Below the pieces are notes generated by a model. The model ran no database searches and was not told where the DNA came from. It worked only from the letters and a program-made list of their open reading frames with translations. From a bacterium (GTDB lineage: Bacteria > Bacillota > Bacilli > Lactobacillales > Streptococcaceae), in the NCBI GenBank assembly GCA_905221215.1, contig CAJNCI010000008.1, positions 1-64,000 on the forward strand: a stretch of 64,000 nucleotides of DNA. Reading direction: 5' to 3'. Positions 1 through 8,564 of this stretch are shown here, piece by piece. The position numbers were made by a program, and so were the translations under genes. Every line of letters starts with the position of its first letter. Positions within the stretch are counted from its first letter, which is position 1.

Positions 1-113
1 TAATTCCACCATAAAAATCCGTTTTAGACTAATTTCCACTTCGGTTGGGCAAGTGGAAGTTACTTTGAGAAGTTAGCACATTAGAAAAAGCTGGAAACAT
101 TTGCCTAGAGCTA

Positions 114-142
114 TTGACAAAAGTGAAAGAATCAGATAGAAT
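114..142 (+). promoter_or_regulatory. rpmH promoter
   Basis: TTGACA at 114-119 and TAGAAT at 137-142 with a 17-base spacer. The -35 matches the sigma-A consensus perfectly and the -10 has one mismatch. A leader of about 65 bases follows, then a GAGGAGG ribosome site before the GTG start. Bases 1-113 hold no gene that I can support. Confidence 0.85.
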
Positions 143-216
143 AGTAAAGTATGTTTAGTAACTGATCACTTTATAGCCGGCTAAACGAATACAAAATCTA
201 TGAGGAGGTATTCATC

Positions 217-351
217 GTGAAACGTACTTATCAACCAAGTAAACTTCGTCGTGCGCGCAAACACGGATTCCGTAACCGTATGTCAACTAAAAACGGTCGT
301 CGCGTATTGGCAGCTCGTCGTCGTAAAGGACGCAAAGTTTTGGCTGCATAA
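217..351 (+). CDS. rpmH: 50S ribosomal protein L34
   Basis: Encodes the 44-residue L34, a very basic protein of the large ribosomal subunit. The translation begins with the family signature KRTYQPSK and continues with the [12 protein letters not shown] and [14 protein letters not shown] blocks, so identity is not in doubt. The start is GTG, chosen because L34 proteins start exactly at this (M)KRTYQPS and because GAGGAGG lies 7 bases upstream. Many bacteria place rpmH beside dnaA or rnpA; here it stands alone, with its own promoter and a terminator directly after the stop codon, so it is monocistronic. Confidence 0.98.
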
Positions 352-368
352 TCCAAACGAACTATATC

Positions 369-409
369 AAAAATCAGTAGGAACTCGAGTCTACTGATTT
401 TTATTTTTG
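369..409 (+). terminator. rpmH terminator
   Basis: A 12-bp perfect stem (369-380 with 391-402) whose distal arm runs into a T-rich tract. It lies 17 bases after the rpmH stop codon. Confidence 0.9.
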
Positions 410-427
410 TAAAAAAGTACAAAAGGC

Positions 428-456
428 TTTATATTTTTGCTGGAATGGTGTATAAT
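428..456 (+). promoter_or_regulatory. Promoter of the orphan peptide-binding gene
   Basis: A perfect TATAAT at 451-456 with a weak -35 (TTTATA, 428-433) at 17 bases. GGAG at 478-481 sits 7 bases before the ATG at 489. Confidence 0.7.
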
Positions 457-488
457 ATTTCACATACTGTAAAAAATGGAGAATAATC

Positions 489-2453
489 ATGAAGAAATCA
501 AAAGTTATGCTGTTTGGAGCTATGGCTTTGACAGCAGGTCTAGCTCTAGCGGCATGTGGATCATCTCAATCAAGTAATGCAGACAAGACTTACTCTTATA
601 TCTTTGTCAATAACCCAGACACCTTGGATTATATTACCTCTACACGAGATTCTACATCTAGTATCACAACTAACTTGATTGATGGTTTGTTGGAAAATGA
701 CCAGTATGGAAATCTCATCCCATCTATGGCTGAGTCATGGACAGTGTCAAAAGATGGTTTGACTTATACTTATAAAATCCGTCAGGGAGCTAAATGGTAC
801 ACTTCTGAAGGAGAAGAGTATGCGGATGTAACGGCTCATGACTTTGTGACAGGTCTTAAGTATGCTGCTGATAAAAAAGCTGAAAACTTGTACTTGGTAC
901 AGGACTCTATCAAGGGTCTAGCAGACTATGTTGAAGGGAAATCATCTGATTTTGGAACTGTTGGTGTGAAGGCAGTGGATGATTACACACTACAATACAC
1001 CCTCATCCAACCTGAAACTTATTGGAACTCTAAAACAACAGCAAGTATTCTTAGTCCTGTAAATGAAGCTTTCTTGAAGTCTAAGGGAGATGACTTTGGA
1101 AGTGTGACACCATCAAGTATCTTGTCAAATGGTCCTTACTTGTTTAAGTCCTTCACATCCAAATCTTTGATTGAATTTGACAAAAATCCTAATTACTGGG
1201 ATAAGGACAATGTTAAAATCGAGAAAGTGAAACTCTCTTTCTTTGATGGTTCTGACCAAGACAGCATTGCAAGAGGATTCTTGGAAGGCAACTATACAGA
1301 TGGTCGTATTTTCCCAACTAGCTCAGTCTTTGCTGAACTCAAGAAGGGAAATGAGGACAAGATTACCTATACACCACAAAACTCAGTTACCTTCTACTAT
1401 CTTTTCAACGTCAATCGCCAAAGCTACAAGCAGACTATGAAACAGTCTGATAAGGAAAAGACAGATGCACGCGCAGCTATGCAGAATAAAGATTTCCGTC
1501 AGGCTATCAACTTTGCCTTTGACCGTCATGCTTATGCAGCGCAAACAAATGGTGAAGATGGAGCAGACCGTATCTTGCGTAACACGGTTACACCAAGTAA
1601 CTTTGTCCAAGTTGGCGATAAGAACTTTGGTGATATTGTCAATGAAAAAATTGTCAACTACGGTAAAGATTGGGCAAATATCAACCTAAACGATGGTAAG
1701 CAAGCCTTCTTGAACCCTGACAAGGCCAAAGAGAAATTTGCTAAGGCCAAAGAAAGCCTGCAAGCTCAGGGAGTAACCTTCCCAATTCATTTGGATATGC
1801 CAGTTGACCAGACTGCTAAGTTAGATGTACAACAGGCTGGATCTTTCAAACAAACAGTGGAAGAAACTCTTGGTAAGGATAATGTAGTTATCGACGTTAT
1901 CCAACTTTCTCCAGATGAAAAAGATCAGGCAACCTACTTTGCAGATACAGCAGAACAAAAAGACTACGACATCGACATCTCAGGATGGGGTGGAGACTAC
2001 TCAGATCCTAAGACTTACCTAGCAATCCTTGATCCAGAGACAGGTTCTCAGTTGAAAAACATGGGCTTGTCTGAAGGAAAAGACAAGGAAGTCAAGGACA
2101 AGATTGGTCTTTCTGACTATAAGAAACTCTTGGATGAGGCCGACGCTGAAATCACAGATACTCAAGCTCGCTATGAAAAATATGCTGAAGCCCAAGCTTG
2201 GTTGACAGATAGTGCCTTGTTCCTACCAGTTCAGAGTGGTGGAGCCAACCCAATCTTCCGTAAGACTGTACCGTTTACAGGCCCATTCTCATTCGTTGGA
2301 CACAAAGGAGATGCAGACAACTATAAATATGTTGAATTGCAAAAAGAGCCAGTAACTGCTAAACAGTACCAAGAACTTTATGAAAAATGGCTAAAAGAAA
2401 AAGCTGAGTCAAATAAAAAAGCTCAGGAAGATTTAGCTAACCATATTCAATAG
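489..2453 (+). CDS. Oligopeptide-binding lipoprotein (AliA/AliB-like)
   Basis: A solute-binding protein of the SBP_bac_5 (DppA/OppA) family, 654 residues. It has a lipoprotein signal peptide ending LAAC with Cys23 as the lipidation site, so it should be anchored outside the membrane. The mature part carries the family features: PDTLDYI near the N-terminus, ESWTVSKDGLTYTYKIR, a DFRQAINFAFDR block, and a lysine-rich C-terminal helix (KWLKEKAESNKKAQ). No permease or ATPase is adjacent, so it most likely delivers peptides to the AmiCDEF complex at 27228-31663, as the pneumococcal AliA and AliB proteins do. It is a paralogue of AmiA at 25173. It could be AliA, AliB or a further paralogue; the sequence alone does not let me choose, so no symbol is given. 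Confidence 0.9.
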   Translation: MKKSKVMLFGAMALTAGLALAACGSSQSSNADKTYSYIFVNNPDTLDYITSTRDSTSSITTNLIDGLLENDQYGNLIPSMAESWTVSKDGLTYTYKIRQGAKWYTSEGEEYADVTAHDFVTGLKYAADKKAENLYLVQDSIKGLADYVEGKSSDFGTVGVKAVDDYTLQYTLIQPETYWNSKTTASILSPVNEAFLKSKGDDFGSVTPSSILSNGPYLFKSFTSKSLIEFDKNPNYWDKDNVKIEKVKLSFFDGSDQDSIARGFLEGNYTDGRIFPTSSVFAELKKGNEDKITYTPQNSVTFYYLFNVNRQSYKQTMKQSDKEKTDARAAMQNKDFRQAINFAFDRHAYAAQTNGEDGADRILRNTVTPSNFVQVGDKNFGDIVNEKIVNYGKDWANINLNDGKQAFLNPDKAKEKFAKAKESLQAQGVTFPIHLDMPVDQTAKLDVQQAGSFKQTVEETLGKDNVVIDVIQLSPDEKDQATYFADTAEQKDYDIDISGWGGDYSDPKTYLAILDPETGSQLKNMGLSEGKDKEVKDKIGLSDYKKLLDEADAEITDTQARYEKYAEAQAWLTDSALFLPVQSGGANPIFRKTVPFTGPFSFVGHKGDADNYKYVELQKEPVTAKQYQELYEKWLKEKAESNKKAQEDLANHIQ

Positions 2454-2478
2454 TATTCCTAGTCATGCTTTTCAGTTA

Positions 2479-2674
2479 ATACTCTTCGAAAATCTCTTCA
2501 AACCACGTCAGCGTTGCCTTGCCGTAGGTATGTTACTGACTTCGTCAGTTTCATCTGCAACCTCAAAACAGTGTTTTGAGCTGACTTCGTCAGTTTCATC
2601 TACAACCTCAAAGCAGTGCTTTGAGCAGCCTGCGGCTAGCTTCCTAGTTTGCTCTTTGATTTTCATTGAGTATA
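2479..2674. repeat. BOX element (boxA, two boxB, boxC)
   Basis: A dispersed repeat typical of pneumococcus and close relatives. boxA spans about 2479-2536 and contains the complement of the BOXA1R primer sequence with one mismatch. Two 45-base boxB units follow (2537-2581 and 2582-2626), differing at only a few bases. boxC ends near 2674 and includes GCCTGCGGCTAGCTTCCTAG. It fills the gap between the peptide-binding gene and the kimA terminator. BOX transcripts are known to fold into stable stem-loops and can affect the expression of neighbours. Confidence 0.9.
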
Positions 2675-2695
2675 AGCATAGTGGATGGATTCAGA

Positions 2696-2740
2696 AAAAG
2701 GCCTTACCAGAGCTTCTTGCTTCTGGTAAGGCCTTTTCTT
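2696..2740. terminator. Bidirectional terminator between converging genes
   Basis: A perfect 16-bp stem (2696-2711 with 2722-2737) with a 10-base loop. Its outer pairs are A:T, so both strands give a GC-rich stem ending in a U tract. On the minus strand it follows the kimA stop codon directly. Confidence 0.9.
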
Positions 2741-4584
2741 TATTCTTTTAAGTGATAAGAGTAGCTGGCGACAACGACGTCTTGGTGCCAACGAAGGGCA
2801 TATTTGAGTTTGAGGCTCATCTGATTGTGTAGGATATTTTGCCAAGGTTTATTAGGGATAAACTGGGGGACGAGGACAGTGACTGTATAGTTCTTTTTCT
2901 GGGCATCCTCAGAGATTCGTTTGACATATTTGACGGTAGGGGTGATGATGTCGCGGTAGCTGGTTTTAATGTTTTTCAGAGTAATAGTTGGGAAGTAATC
3001 GGCGAATTCTTGGAGAATTTCTTGGTCTTTCTCTGCTGTTTCCTTAGTAGAAATGTGCATAGCTAAGACTTCGTCACCGATACTTTGGGCGTAGTTAATG
3101 GCTCCAACGCTGACTCTAGTAACATTTCCCACTAGGACGAGGACCAGATTACCATCGTAGGTACGTTTTTCGATTCCTTCATAGAGTCGTAGTTGTTGGG
3201 CCACTTTTTGGTAATGACTGTGAATGGCCAAGAAAAGTAGGGTGAGTACGAGAATAATCGGGAAGAAAGGCCAGATATCGCTGAGACGGAAAAAGAGCAG
3301 GATGAGCACGATAGCGTAGCAAATGATAGCCCCAAGGATATTGGCAAGAGCAGGTTTTAAGAAATTTGTCCCTTTTTCTTTTTTCCAATGACGAATCATC
3401 CCAGTCTGAGAAAGGGCAAAGGGCACGAAGACACCGATAGTATAGAGAGGAATCAAACGTTCGGTATTGCCATTAAAAATGAGAAGAAGAATCATAGCCC
3501 CAAATGCCAGAGTTAAGATTCCGTTGGAGTAGCCTAGGCGGTCTCCTTTTTCCATAAAGAGATGGGGCATGTATTTGTTTTTAGCCATATTGTAAGCCAG
3601 CATAGGAAAGGCTGAAAAGCCAGTATTTGCAGCTACAGCCAAAATCAAGGCTGTGGAGAATTGGAAAATATAATAGCCAAGGTGGCCTAAGAAGGAAGTG
3701 CCGAGGATACCCTGAGCCATCTGTGAAAGAATAGTTTCTCCGTGTTGAGGCATAATCCCCATCCAGTAGTTTAGGAAGGTAATGCCTGCAAAAAGAAATC
3801 CTAGAATCAGTGACATGATGGTCAAGGTCTGAGCAGCATTCTTCTCTTTCGGAGCCTTGAAGAAGGGAACGGCATTTGAAATAGCTTCAACCCCTGTCAG
3901 AGAGGCAGAGCCACTGGTAAAGGCTCTTAGGATAAGAACGATAGACAGACTCGGTACAGCATGCCCAATAGGTGAAGTTGCCTGATAGCTAAGAGACCCT
4001 GTCATTAGTTGAAAAATTCCATAGAGCAAGAGAAAGACAGTACTAATGATAAAGAGATAGACAGGAATCATCAGTGAACTGGCAGATTCTTTCAATCCCC
4101 GTAAGTTCAAGAGCATGAGTAAGCAAACCAGAAAAATGGAGATGTGGAGGTTGTAAGGGTGGAGAGCAGGGAGAGCTGCTGTGATAGCGTCAGCTCCAGA
4201 TGATACCGATACTGCAACAGTCAGCATGTAGTCAACCAGTAGACTACCTCCAGCAATCAAGCCTAGCTCGGGCGATAGATTTTCTCGAGTAACCATATAG
4301 GCCCCTCCCCCTTGAGGGTAGGCGTGGATGATTTGACGGTAGGAAACAGTCAGACTGGCCAGGAGTAGGAGGACAAAAAGGCCGATAGGAAGGCTCCACC
4401 ATATAGCAAGAGGAGAGAGACTAACCAAGACGAGGACTACTTGCTCAGGCCCATAGGCAATGGAAGATAGAGCGTCGCTTGACAACATGGCTAAGGCCTG
4501 CATTTTTCCCAGCAGCCCTCCCTCGCCTTCTGTTAAGGACTTAAGAGGCCGACCGATAAAGGTCTGTTTTAATTTTGTAAACAT
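2740..4584 (-). CDS. kimA: KimA-type potassium/proton importer
   Basis: An APC-superfamily permease of 614 residues, very like Bacillus subtilis KimA (formerly YdaO) over its whole length. Shared blocks include ALAMLSSDALSSIAYG, YPQGGGAYMV, GGSLLVDYMLTVAVS, ANTGFSAFPMLA and GDRLGYSNG. About twelve membrane segments are followed by a cytoplasmic tail from about residue 460 ending SYHLKE (B. subtilis PYHFKK). KimA imports K+ at low external concentration and is inhibited by c-di-AMP binding to the tail. The ATG at 4584 is chosen because AAAAGGA lies 7 bases upstream; an in-frame TTG at 4611 lies upstream of that site and next to the predicted transcription start, so it is unlikely to be used. 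Substrate assignment is inferred from similarity. Confidence 0.88.
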   Translation of the reverse strand: MFTKLKQTFIGRPLKSLTEGEGGLLGKMQALAMLSSDALSSIAYGPEQVVLVLVSLSPLAIWWSLPIGLFVLLLLASLTVSYRQIIHAYPQGGGAYMVTRENLSPELGLIAGGSLLVDYMLTVAVSVSSGADAITAALPALHPYNLHISIFLVCLLMLLNLRGLKESASSLMIPVYLFIISTVFLLLYGIFQLMTGSLSYQATSPIGHAVPSLSIVLILRAFTSGSASLTGVEAISNAVPFFKAPKEKNAAQTLTIMSLILGFLFAGITFLNYWMGIMPQHGETILSQMAQGILGTSFLGHLGYYIFQFSTALILAVAANTGFSAFPMLAYNMAKNKYMPHLFMEKGDRLGYSNGILTLAFGAMILLLIFNGNTERLIPLYTIGVFVPFALSQTGMIRHWKKEKGTNFLKPALANILGAIICYAIVLILLFFRLSDIWPFFPIILVLTLLFLAIHSHYQKVAQQLRLYEGIEKRTYDGNLVLVLVGNVTRVSVGAINYAQSIGDEVLAMHISTKETAEKDQEILQEFADYFPTITLKNIKTSYRDIITPTVKYVKRISEDAQKKNYTVTVLVPQFIPNKPWQNILHNQMSLKLKYALRWHQDVVVASYSYHLKE

Positions 4585-4619
4585 GGTCATTTCCTTTTCT
4601 GAAAATTTCAATAAGTGCT

Positions 4620-4648
4620 ATTATACTGCTTTGGAAAAATAGCGTCAA
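4620..4648 (-). promoter_or_regulatory. kimA promoter
   Basis: On the minus strand, TTGACG (4648-4643) and a perfect TATAAT (4625-4620) are separated by 17 bases. The predicted start near 4613 leaves a leader of about 30 bases, too short for a riboswitch. Confidence 0.85.
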
Positions 4649-4705
4649 GAGACGACGATGGATTTTAGAATATTTTTTACAGATGAGGAGAGAGGGCAGT
4701 TTTTT

Positions 4706-4713
4706 GGTATAAT
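4706..4713 (+). promoter_or_regulatory. tatD extended -10 promoter
   Basis: TGG followed by TATAAT at 4708-4713, an extended -10 with no clear -35 at the usual distance. It should drive tatD and the overlapping rnmV. Confidence 0.6.
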
Positions 4714-4740
4714 AGAAGATAGAAAACGAGGTTAGAAGAG

Positions 4741-5514
4741 ATGATTTTTGATACACATACACACTTGAATGTAGAAGAATTTGCGGGTCGTGAGGCAGAA
4801 GAAATTGCCTTGGCTGCTGAGATGGGTGTGACACAGATGAATATTGTTGGTTTTGATGAACCGACGATAGAGCGTGCTTTGGAGTTGGTGGATGAATATG
4901 ATCAACTCTATGCGACAATAGGTTGGCATCCTACAGAAGCTGGAACCTACACAGAGGAGATTGAAGTCTACTTGCTTGACAAGCTCAAGCATCCAAAGAT
5001 TGTTGCCTTGGGTGAAATTGGCTTGGATTATCATTGGATGACAGCGCCCAAAGAGGTGCAGGAGCAGGTTTTTCGTCGTCAGATTCAGCTGTCTAAGGAC
5101 TTGGATTTGCCTTTTGTTGTCCATACCCGTGATGCGCTGGAAGATACCTATGAGATTATCAAGAGTGAGGGAGTTGGTCCTCGAGGTGGGATCATGCATT
5201 CTTTCTCAGGAACTCTTGAATGGGCAGAGAAGTTTGTCGAGCTTGGTATGACCATTTCTTTCTCAGGAGTGGTGAGTTTTAAGAAGGCAACCGATATCCA
5301 AGAAGCGGCTAGAGAACTTCCTTTGGACAAGATTTTGGTGGAGACGGATGCGCCTTACTTGGCTCCTGTTCCTAAACGTGGTCGCGAAAACAAAACAGCC
5401 TACACTCGCTATGTAGTAGACTTTATCGCGGATTTGCGTGGTATGACGACAGAAGAGCTGGCGGCAGCAACGACTGCAAATGCAGAGCGCATTTTTGGAT
5501 TGGACAGTAAATAA
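4741..5514 (+). CDS. tatD: TatD-family metal-dependent DNase
   Basis: A TIM-barrel metallohydrolase of 257 residues (TatD/YcfH family), expected to act in the cytoplasm as a 3'-5' deoxyribonuclease. The metal-binding set is complete: H6 and H8 in DTHTHLN, E92 in GEIGLD, H128 in VVHTRD, H153 in MHSFSG and D203 in ETDAPYL. Length is normal for the family. Its stop codon overlaps the rnmV start by one base (TAATG), so the two are translationally coupled. TatD and RNase M5 genes, followed by rsmA, are neighbours in many Firmicutes. Confidence 0.93.
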   Translation: MIFDTHTHLNVEEFAGREAEEIALAAEMGVTQMNIVGFDEPTIERALELVDEYDQLYATIGWHPTEAGTYTEEIEVYLLDKLKHPKIVALGEIGLDYHWMTAPKEVQEQVFRRQIQLSKDLDLPFVVHTRDALEDTYEIIKSEGVGPRGGIMHSFSGTLEWAEKFVELGMTISFSGVVSFKKATDIQEAARELPLDKILVETDAPYLAPVPKRGRENKTAYTRYVVDFIADLRGMTTEELAAATTANAERIFGLDSK

Positions 5515-6080
5515 TGAAAGAAAAAATTTCCCAAGTCATCGTGGTTGAAGGTCGCGATGATACGGCCAATCTCAAGCGTTATTTTGATGTGGAAACCTAT
5601 GAGACCAGAGGTTCTGCCATCAATGACCAGGATATAGAGCGGATTCAGCGCCTGCACAAACGCCATGGAGTCATTGTCTTTACAGACCCAGATTTTAATG
5701 GGGAACGGATTCGGCGCATGATTATGACGGCCATTCCAACAGTTCAGCATGCCTTCCTCAAACGAGATGAAGCTGTTCCCAAGTCCAAGACCAAGGGAAG
5801 GTCTCTGGGAATTGAGCATGCCAGCTATGAAGACCTGAGAACGGCTCTAGCTCAGGTGACGGAACAATTTGAACAGGAGAGCCAGTTTGACATCAGTCGT
5901 AGCGACTTGATCCGCCTTGGTTTTCTAGCAGGAGCAGATAGCCGTAAGCGACGAGAATATTTAGGAGAGGCTCTCCGAATCGGCTATTCCAACGGCAAGC
6001 AACTCCTCAAACGCCTAGAGTTATTTGGGGTCACCTTGGCAGAAGTGGAAGAAGCTATGAAATCTTATGAGAACAGCTAA
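5514..6080 (+). CDS. rnmV: Ribonuclease M5 (5S rRNA maturase)
   Basis: RNase M5, 188 residues, cleaves the 5S rRNA precursor to its mature ends together with ribosomal protein L18. The N-terminal Toprim domain is visible: VVEGRDDTANLKRYF carries the conserved Glu and VFTDPDFNGERIRR the DxD-type metal site. The C-terminal M5 extension follows from about residue 100. Start and reading frame are fixed by the one-base overlap with tatD and by the conserved KISQVIVVEGRDD beginning. The next gene, rsmA, also acts on rRNA, so the block groups rRNA maturation functions. Confidence 0.95.
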   Translation: MKEKISQVIVVEGRDDTANLKRYFDVETYETRGSAINDQDIERIQRLHKRHGVIVFTDPDFNGERIRRMIMTAIPTVQHAFLKRDEAVPKSKTKGRSLGIEHASYEDLRTALAQVTEQFEQESQFDISRSDLIRLGFLAGADSRKRREYLGEALRIGYSNGKQLLKRLELFGVTLAEVEEAMKSYENS

Positions 6081-6105
6081 GCAGCCCCCAAATGTAAGGG
6101 GAATG

Positions 6106-6114
6106 TGTTACAAT
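6106..6114 (+). promoter_or_regulatory. Candidate rsmA promoter
   Basis: TGT followed by TACAAT at 6109-6114, an extended -10 in the 64-base gap before rsmA. No good -35 is visible. Confidence 0.45.
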
Positions 6115-6144
6115 AGTAGTAACAGATAATAGAAAAGAGAATAG

Positions 6145-7017
6145 ATGAGAATTGCAGATTATAGCGTGACCAAGGCAGTGCTGGAGCGTCACGGTTTTAC
6201 CTTTAAAAAGTCCTTCGGGCAAAATTTCTTGACGGATACCAATATCCTTCAAAAAATCGTGGATACAGCTGAAATTGATGACCAGGTCAATGTTATCGAA
6301 ATTGGGCCAGGTATTGGTGCCTTGACGGAGTTTCTAGCTGAGCATGCAGCTCAAGTCATGGCCTTTGAGATCGACCACCGTTTGGTACCGATTTTGGCAG
6401 ATACCCTGCGTGATTTTGATAATGTGACCGTGGTCAACGAGGACATTCTCAAAGTTGATTTGGCGCAACATATCCAGAATTTTAAAAATCCTGACCTGCC
6501 AATCAAGGTAGTAGCTAACTTGCCTTACTACATCACAACGCCTATTCTCATGCACTTGATCGAGAGTGGGATTCCTTTTAGTGAGTTTGTGGTCATGATG
6601 CAAAAAGAAGTGGCGGACCGTATCTCGGCCCAGCCTAATACAAAGGCTTACGGTAGCTTGTCGATTGCGGTTCAGTATTACATGACTGCCAAGGTTGCCT
6701 TTATCGTGCCTCGTACGGTCTTTGTGCCAGCGCCAAATGTGGACTCAGCCATTTTGAAAATGGTGCGCCGTCCAGAGCCAGCCGTAGCAGTAGAAGATGA
6801 GAATTTCTTCTTTAAGGTTTCCAAGGCTAGTTTCACCCATCGCCGTAAGACCTTGTGGAACAACTTGACAGGTTACTTTGGCAAAACTGAAGAAGTCAAG
6901 GAGAAATTGACCAAGGCCTTGGATCAAGCGGGCTTGTCACCAAGTGTGCGTGGGGAAGCTCTCAGCTTGGCAGAATTTGCTAGCCTAGCAGACGCACTTA
7001 AAGGACAAGGACTCTAA
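6145..7017 (+). CDS. rsmA: 16S rRNA dimethyladenosine transferase
   Basis: RsmA (KsgA), 290 residues, dimethylates two adjacent adenines near the 3' end of 16S rRNA and serves as a checkpoint in 30S assembly. Recognition rests on [10 protein letters not shown], the SAM-binding [13 protein letters not shown] (motif I) and the catalytic [10 protein letters not shown] (motif IV). The C-terminal helical RNA-contact domain is full length. Only one base separates its stop from the next start (rsgA), another 30S assembly factor, so they are almost certainly one transcript. Confidence 0.96.
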   Translation: MRIADYSVTKAVLERHGFTFKKSFGQNFLTDTNILQKIVDTAEIDDQVNVIEIGPGIGALTEFLAEHAAQVMAFEIDHRLVPILADTLRDFDNVTVVNEDILKVDLAQHIQNFKNPDLPIKVVANLPYYITTPILMHLIESGIPFSEFVVMMQKEVADRISAQPNTKAYGSLSIAVQYYMTAKVAFIVPRTVFVPAPNVDSAILKMVRRPEPAVAVEDENFFFKVSKASFTHRRKTLWNNLTGYFGKTEEVKEKLTKALDQAGLSPSVRGEALSLAEFASLADALKGQGL

Positions 7018-7018
7018 G

Positions 7019-7897
7019 ATGCAGGGACAAATCATTAAAGCCTTGGCAGGGTTCTACTATGTAGAAAGTGATGGCCAGGTTTATCAGACACGCGCGCGTG
7101 GGAATTTCCGTAAAAAAGGCCATACACCTTACGTTGGGGACTGGGTAGATTTTTCTGCCGAGGAAAATTCAGAAGGTTATATCCTCAAAATTCACGAACG
7201 GAAAAACAGTCTGGTTCGCCCACCTATTGTTAATATTGACCAAGCTGTGGTAATCATGTCCGTCAAGGAACCTGATTTTAACAGCAATTTGCTGGATCGG
7301 TTTTTGGTTCTTTTGGAGCACAAGGGCATTCATCCTATTGTTTATATTTCTAAAATGGACTTGTTGGAAGATAGAGGAGAACTGGATTTTTACCAACAAA
7401 CCTATGGTGACATTGGTTATGATTTTGTGACTAGTAAAGAAGAACTTTTGCCTTTGTTAACAGGAAAAGTGACGGTCTTTATGGGGCAGACAGGTGTTGG
7501 GAAATCAACCCTTCTCAATAAAATCGCACCGGATCTCAATCTCGAAACAGGGGAAATCTCAGATAGTCTAGGTCGCGGTCGTCATACCACTCGTGCGGTC
7601 AGTTTCTATAACCTCAATGGAGGTAAAATCGCAGACACACCAGGCTTTTCATCGCTGGACTATGAAGTCTCAATGGCTGAAGACCTTAATCAAGCCTTTC
7701 CAGAGCTTGCTAGTATCAGTCGAGATTGTAAGTTCCGTAGCTGTACCCATACTCATGAGCCGTCTTGTGCGATCAAGCCAGCTGTAGAAGAAGGGACCAT
7801 TGCCACCTTCCGTTTCGAAAACTACCTGCAATTCCTCAGCGAAATTGAAAATCGCAGAGAAACCTACAAAAAAGTCAGCAAAAAAATTCCAAAATAA
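7019..7897 (+). CDS. rsgA: Ribosome small subunit-dependent GTPase A
   Basis: RsgA (YjeQ), 292 residues, a GTPase acting late in 30S subunit assembly. It shows the circular permutation that defines the family: an N-terminal OB fold, then the G4-like SKMD, and only afterwards the P-loop GQTGVGKST and the G3 motif DTPGF. A C-terminal zinc knuckle with conserved Cys and His residues ([13 protein letters not shown]) completes the protein. The start is one base after the rsmA stop. Confidence 0.96.
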   Translation: MQGQIIKALAGFYYVESDGQVYQTRARGNFRKKGHTPYVGDWVDFSAEENSEGYILKIHERKNSLVRPPIVNIDQAVVIMSVKEPDFNSNLLDRFLVLLEHKGIHPIVYISKMDLLEDRGELDFYQQTYGDIGYDFVTSKEELLPLLTGKVTVFMGQTGVGKSTLLNKIAPDLNLETGEISDSLGRGRHTTRAVSFYNLNGGKIADTPGFSSLDYEVSMAEDLNQAFPELASISRDCKFRSCTHTHEPSCAIKPAVEEGTIATFRFENYLQFLSEIENRRETYKKVSKKIPK

Positions 7898-7907
7898 GGA
7901 GAAGCCT

Positions 7908-8564
7908 ATGTCTCAATACAAGATTGCTCCGTCAATTCTGGCAGCAGATTATGCCAACTTTGAACGTGAAATCAAACGCCTAGAAGCAACTGGGGCAGAG
8001 TATGCCCATATCGATATCATGGACGGTCACTTTGTACCACAAATCAGTTTTGGTGCAGGTGTGGTTGCAGCTCTTCGACCACATAGTAAGATGGTCTTTG
8101 ATTGCCACTTGATGGTGTCAAACCCTGAGCATCATTTAGAAGATTTTGCGCGTGCAGGGGCAGATATCATCAGCATCCATGTTGAAGCAACGCCTCATAT
8201 CCACGGAGCCCTCCAAAAGATTCGTTCGCTCGGTGTCAAACCTTCGGTTGTCATTAACCCTGGTACGCCTGTTGAGGCCATTAAGCACGTTCTTCACCTA
8301 GTTGACCAAGTCTTAGTCATGACAGTAAACCCTGGCTTCGGTGGTCAAGCTTTTCTACCTGAAACCATGGATAAGGTTCGTGAGTTGGTTGCCCTTCGTC
8401 AGGAAAAAGGCTTGCACTTTGAAATCGAAGTGGATGGCGGAATTGATGATCAAACCATTGCTCAGGCTAAAAAAGCTGGTGCGACCGTTTTTGTAGCAGG
8501 TTCCTATGTCTTTAAGGGAGATGTCAATGAGCGAGTACAAACTCTCAGAAAACAACTGGACTAG
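7908..8564 (+). CDS. rpe: Ribulose-phosphate 3-epimerase
   Basis: Rpe, 218 residues, interconverts ribulose 5-phosphate and xylulose 5-phosphate in the pentose phosphate pathway. The (beta/alpha)8 barrel has the expected landmarks: KIAPSILAADYANF, HIDIMDGHFVPQ with metal and catalytic Asp, DCHLMV, NPGFGGQ and EVDGGI with the second catalytic Asp. The ATG at 7908 is preferred over in-frame codons upstream because AAGGAGAAG stands just before it and homologues begin MSQYKIAPSI. The frame upstream overlaps rsgA and is not conserved protein. Confidence 0.96.
   Translation: MSQYKIAPSILAADYANFEREIKRLEATGAEYAHIDIMDGHFVPQISFGAGVVAALRPHSKMVFDCHLMVSNPEHHLEDFARAGADIISIHVEATPHIHGALQKIRSLGVKPSVVINPGTPVEAIKHVLHLVDQVLVMTVNPGFGGQAFLPETMDKVRELVALRQEKGLHFEIEVDGGIDDQTIAQAKKAGATVFVAGSYVFKGDVNERVQTLRKQLD

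Noticed and set aside
2537..2626. Two 45-base repeats resembling a short CRISPR array
   Set aside because: The units are adjacent with no spacers, and they are boxB modules of a BOX element.
2530..2751. A 73-residue frame in the BOX element
   Set aside because: It translates the boxB repeats and the terminator; repetitive TSSVSS sequence with no ribosome site.
4585..4611. A TTG start at 4611 adding nine residues to KimA
   Set aside because: The ribosome site AAAAGGA lies downstream of it and the predicted transcription start is at about 4613, so ATG 4584 fits better.
4732..5199. A 155-codon frame antisense to tatD
   Set aside because: It is complementary to a well-conserved gene and shows no domain or ribosome site.
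7800..7907. Longer rpe frame beginning inside rsgA
   Set aside because: The extra 36 residues overlap rsgA, are lysine-rich low-similarity sequence, and AAGGAG lies just before ATG 7908.
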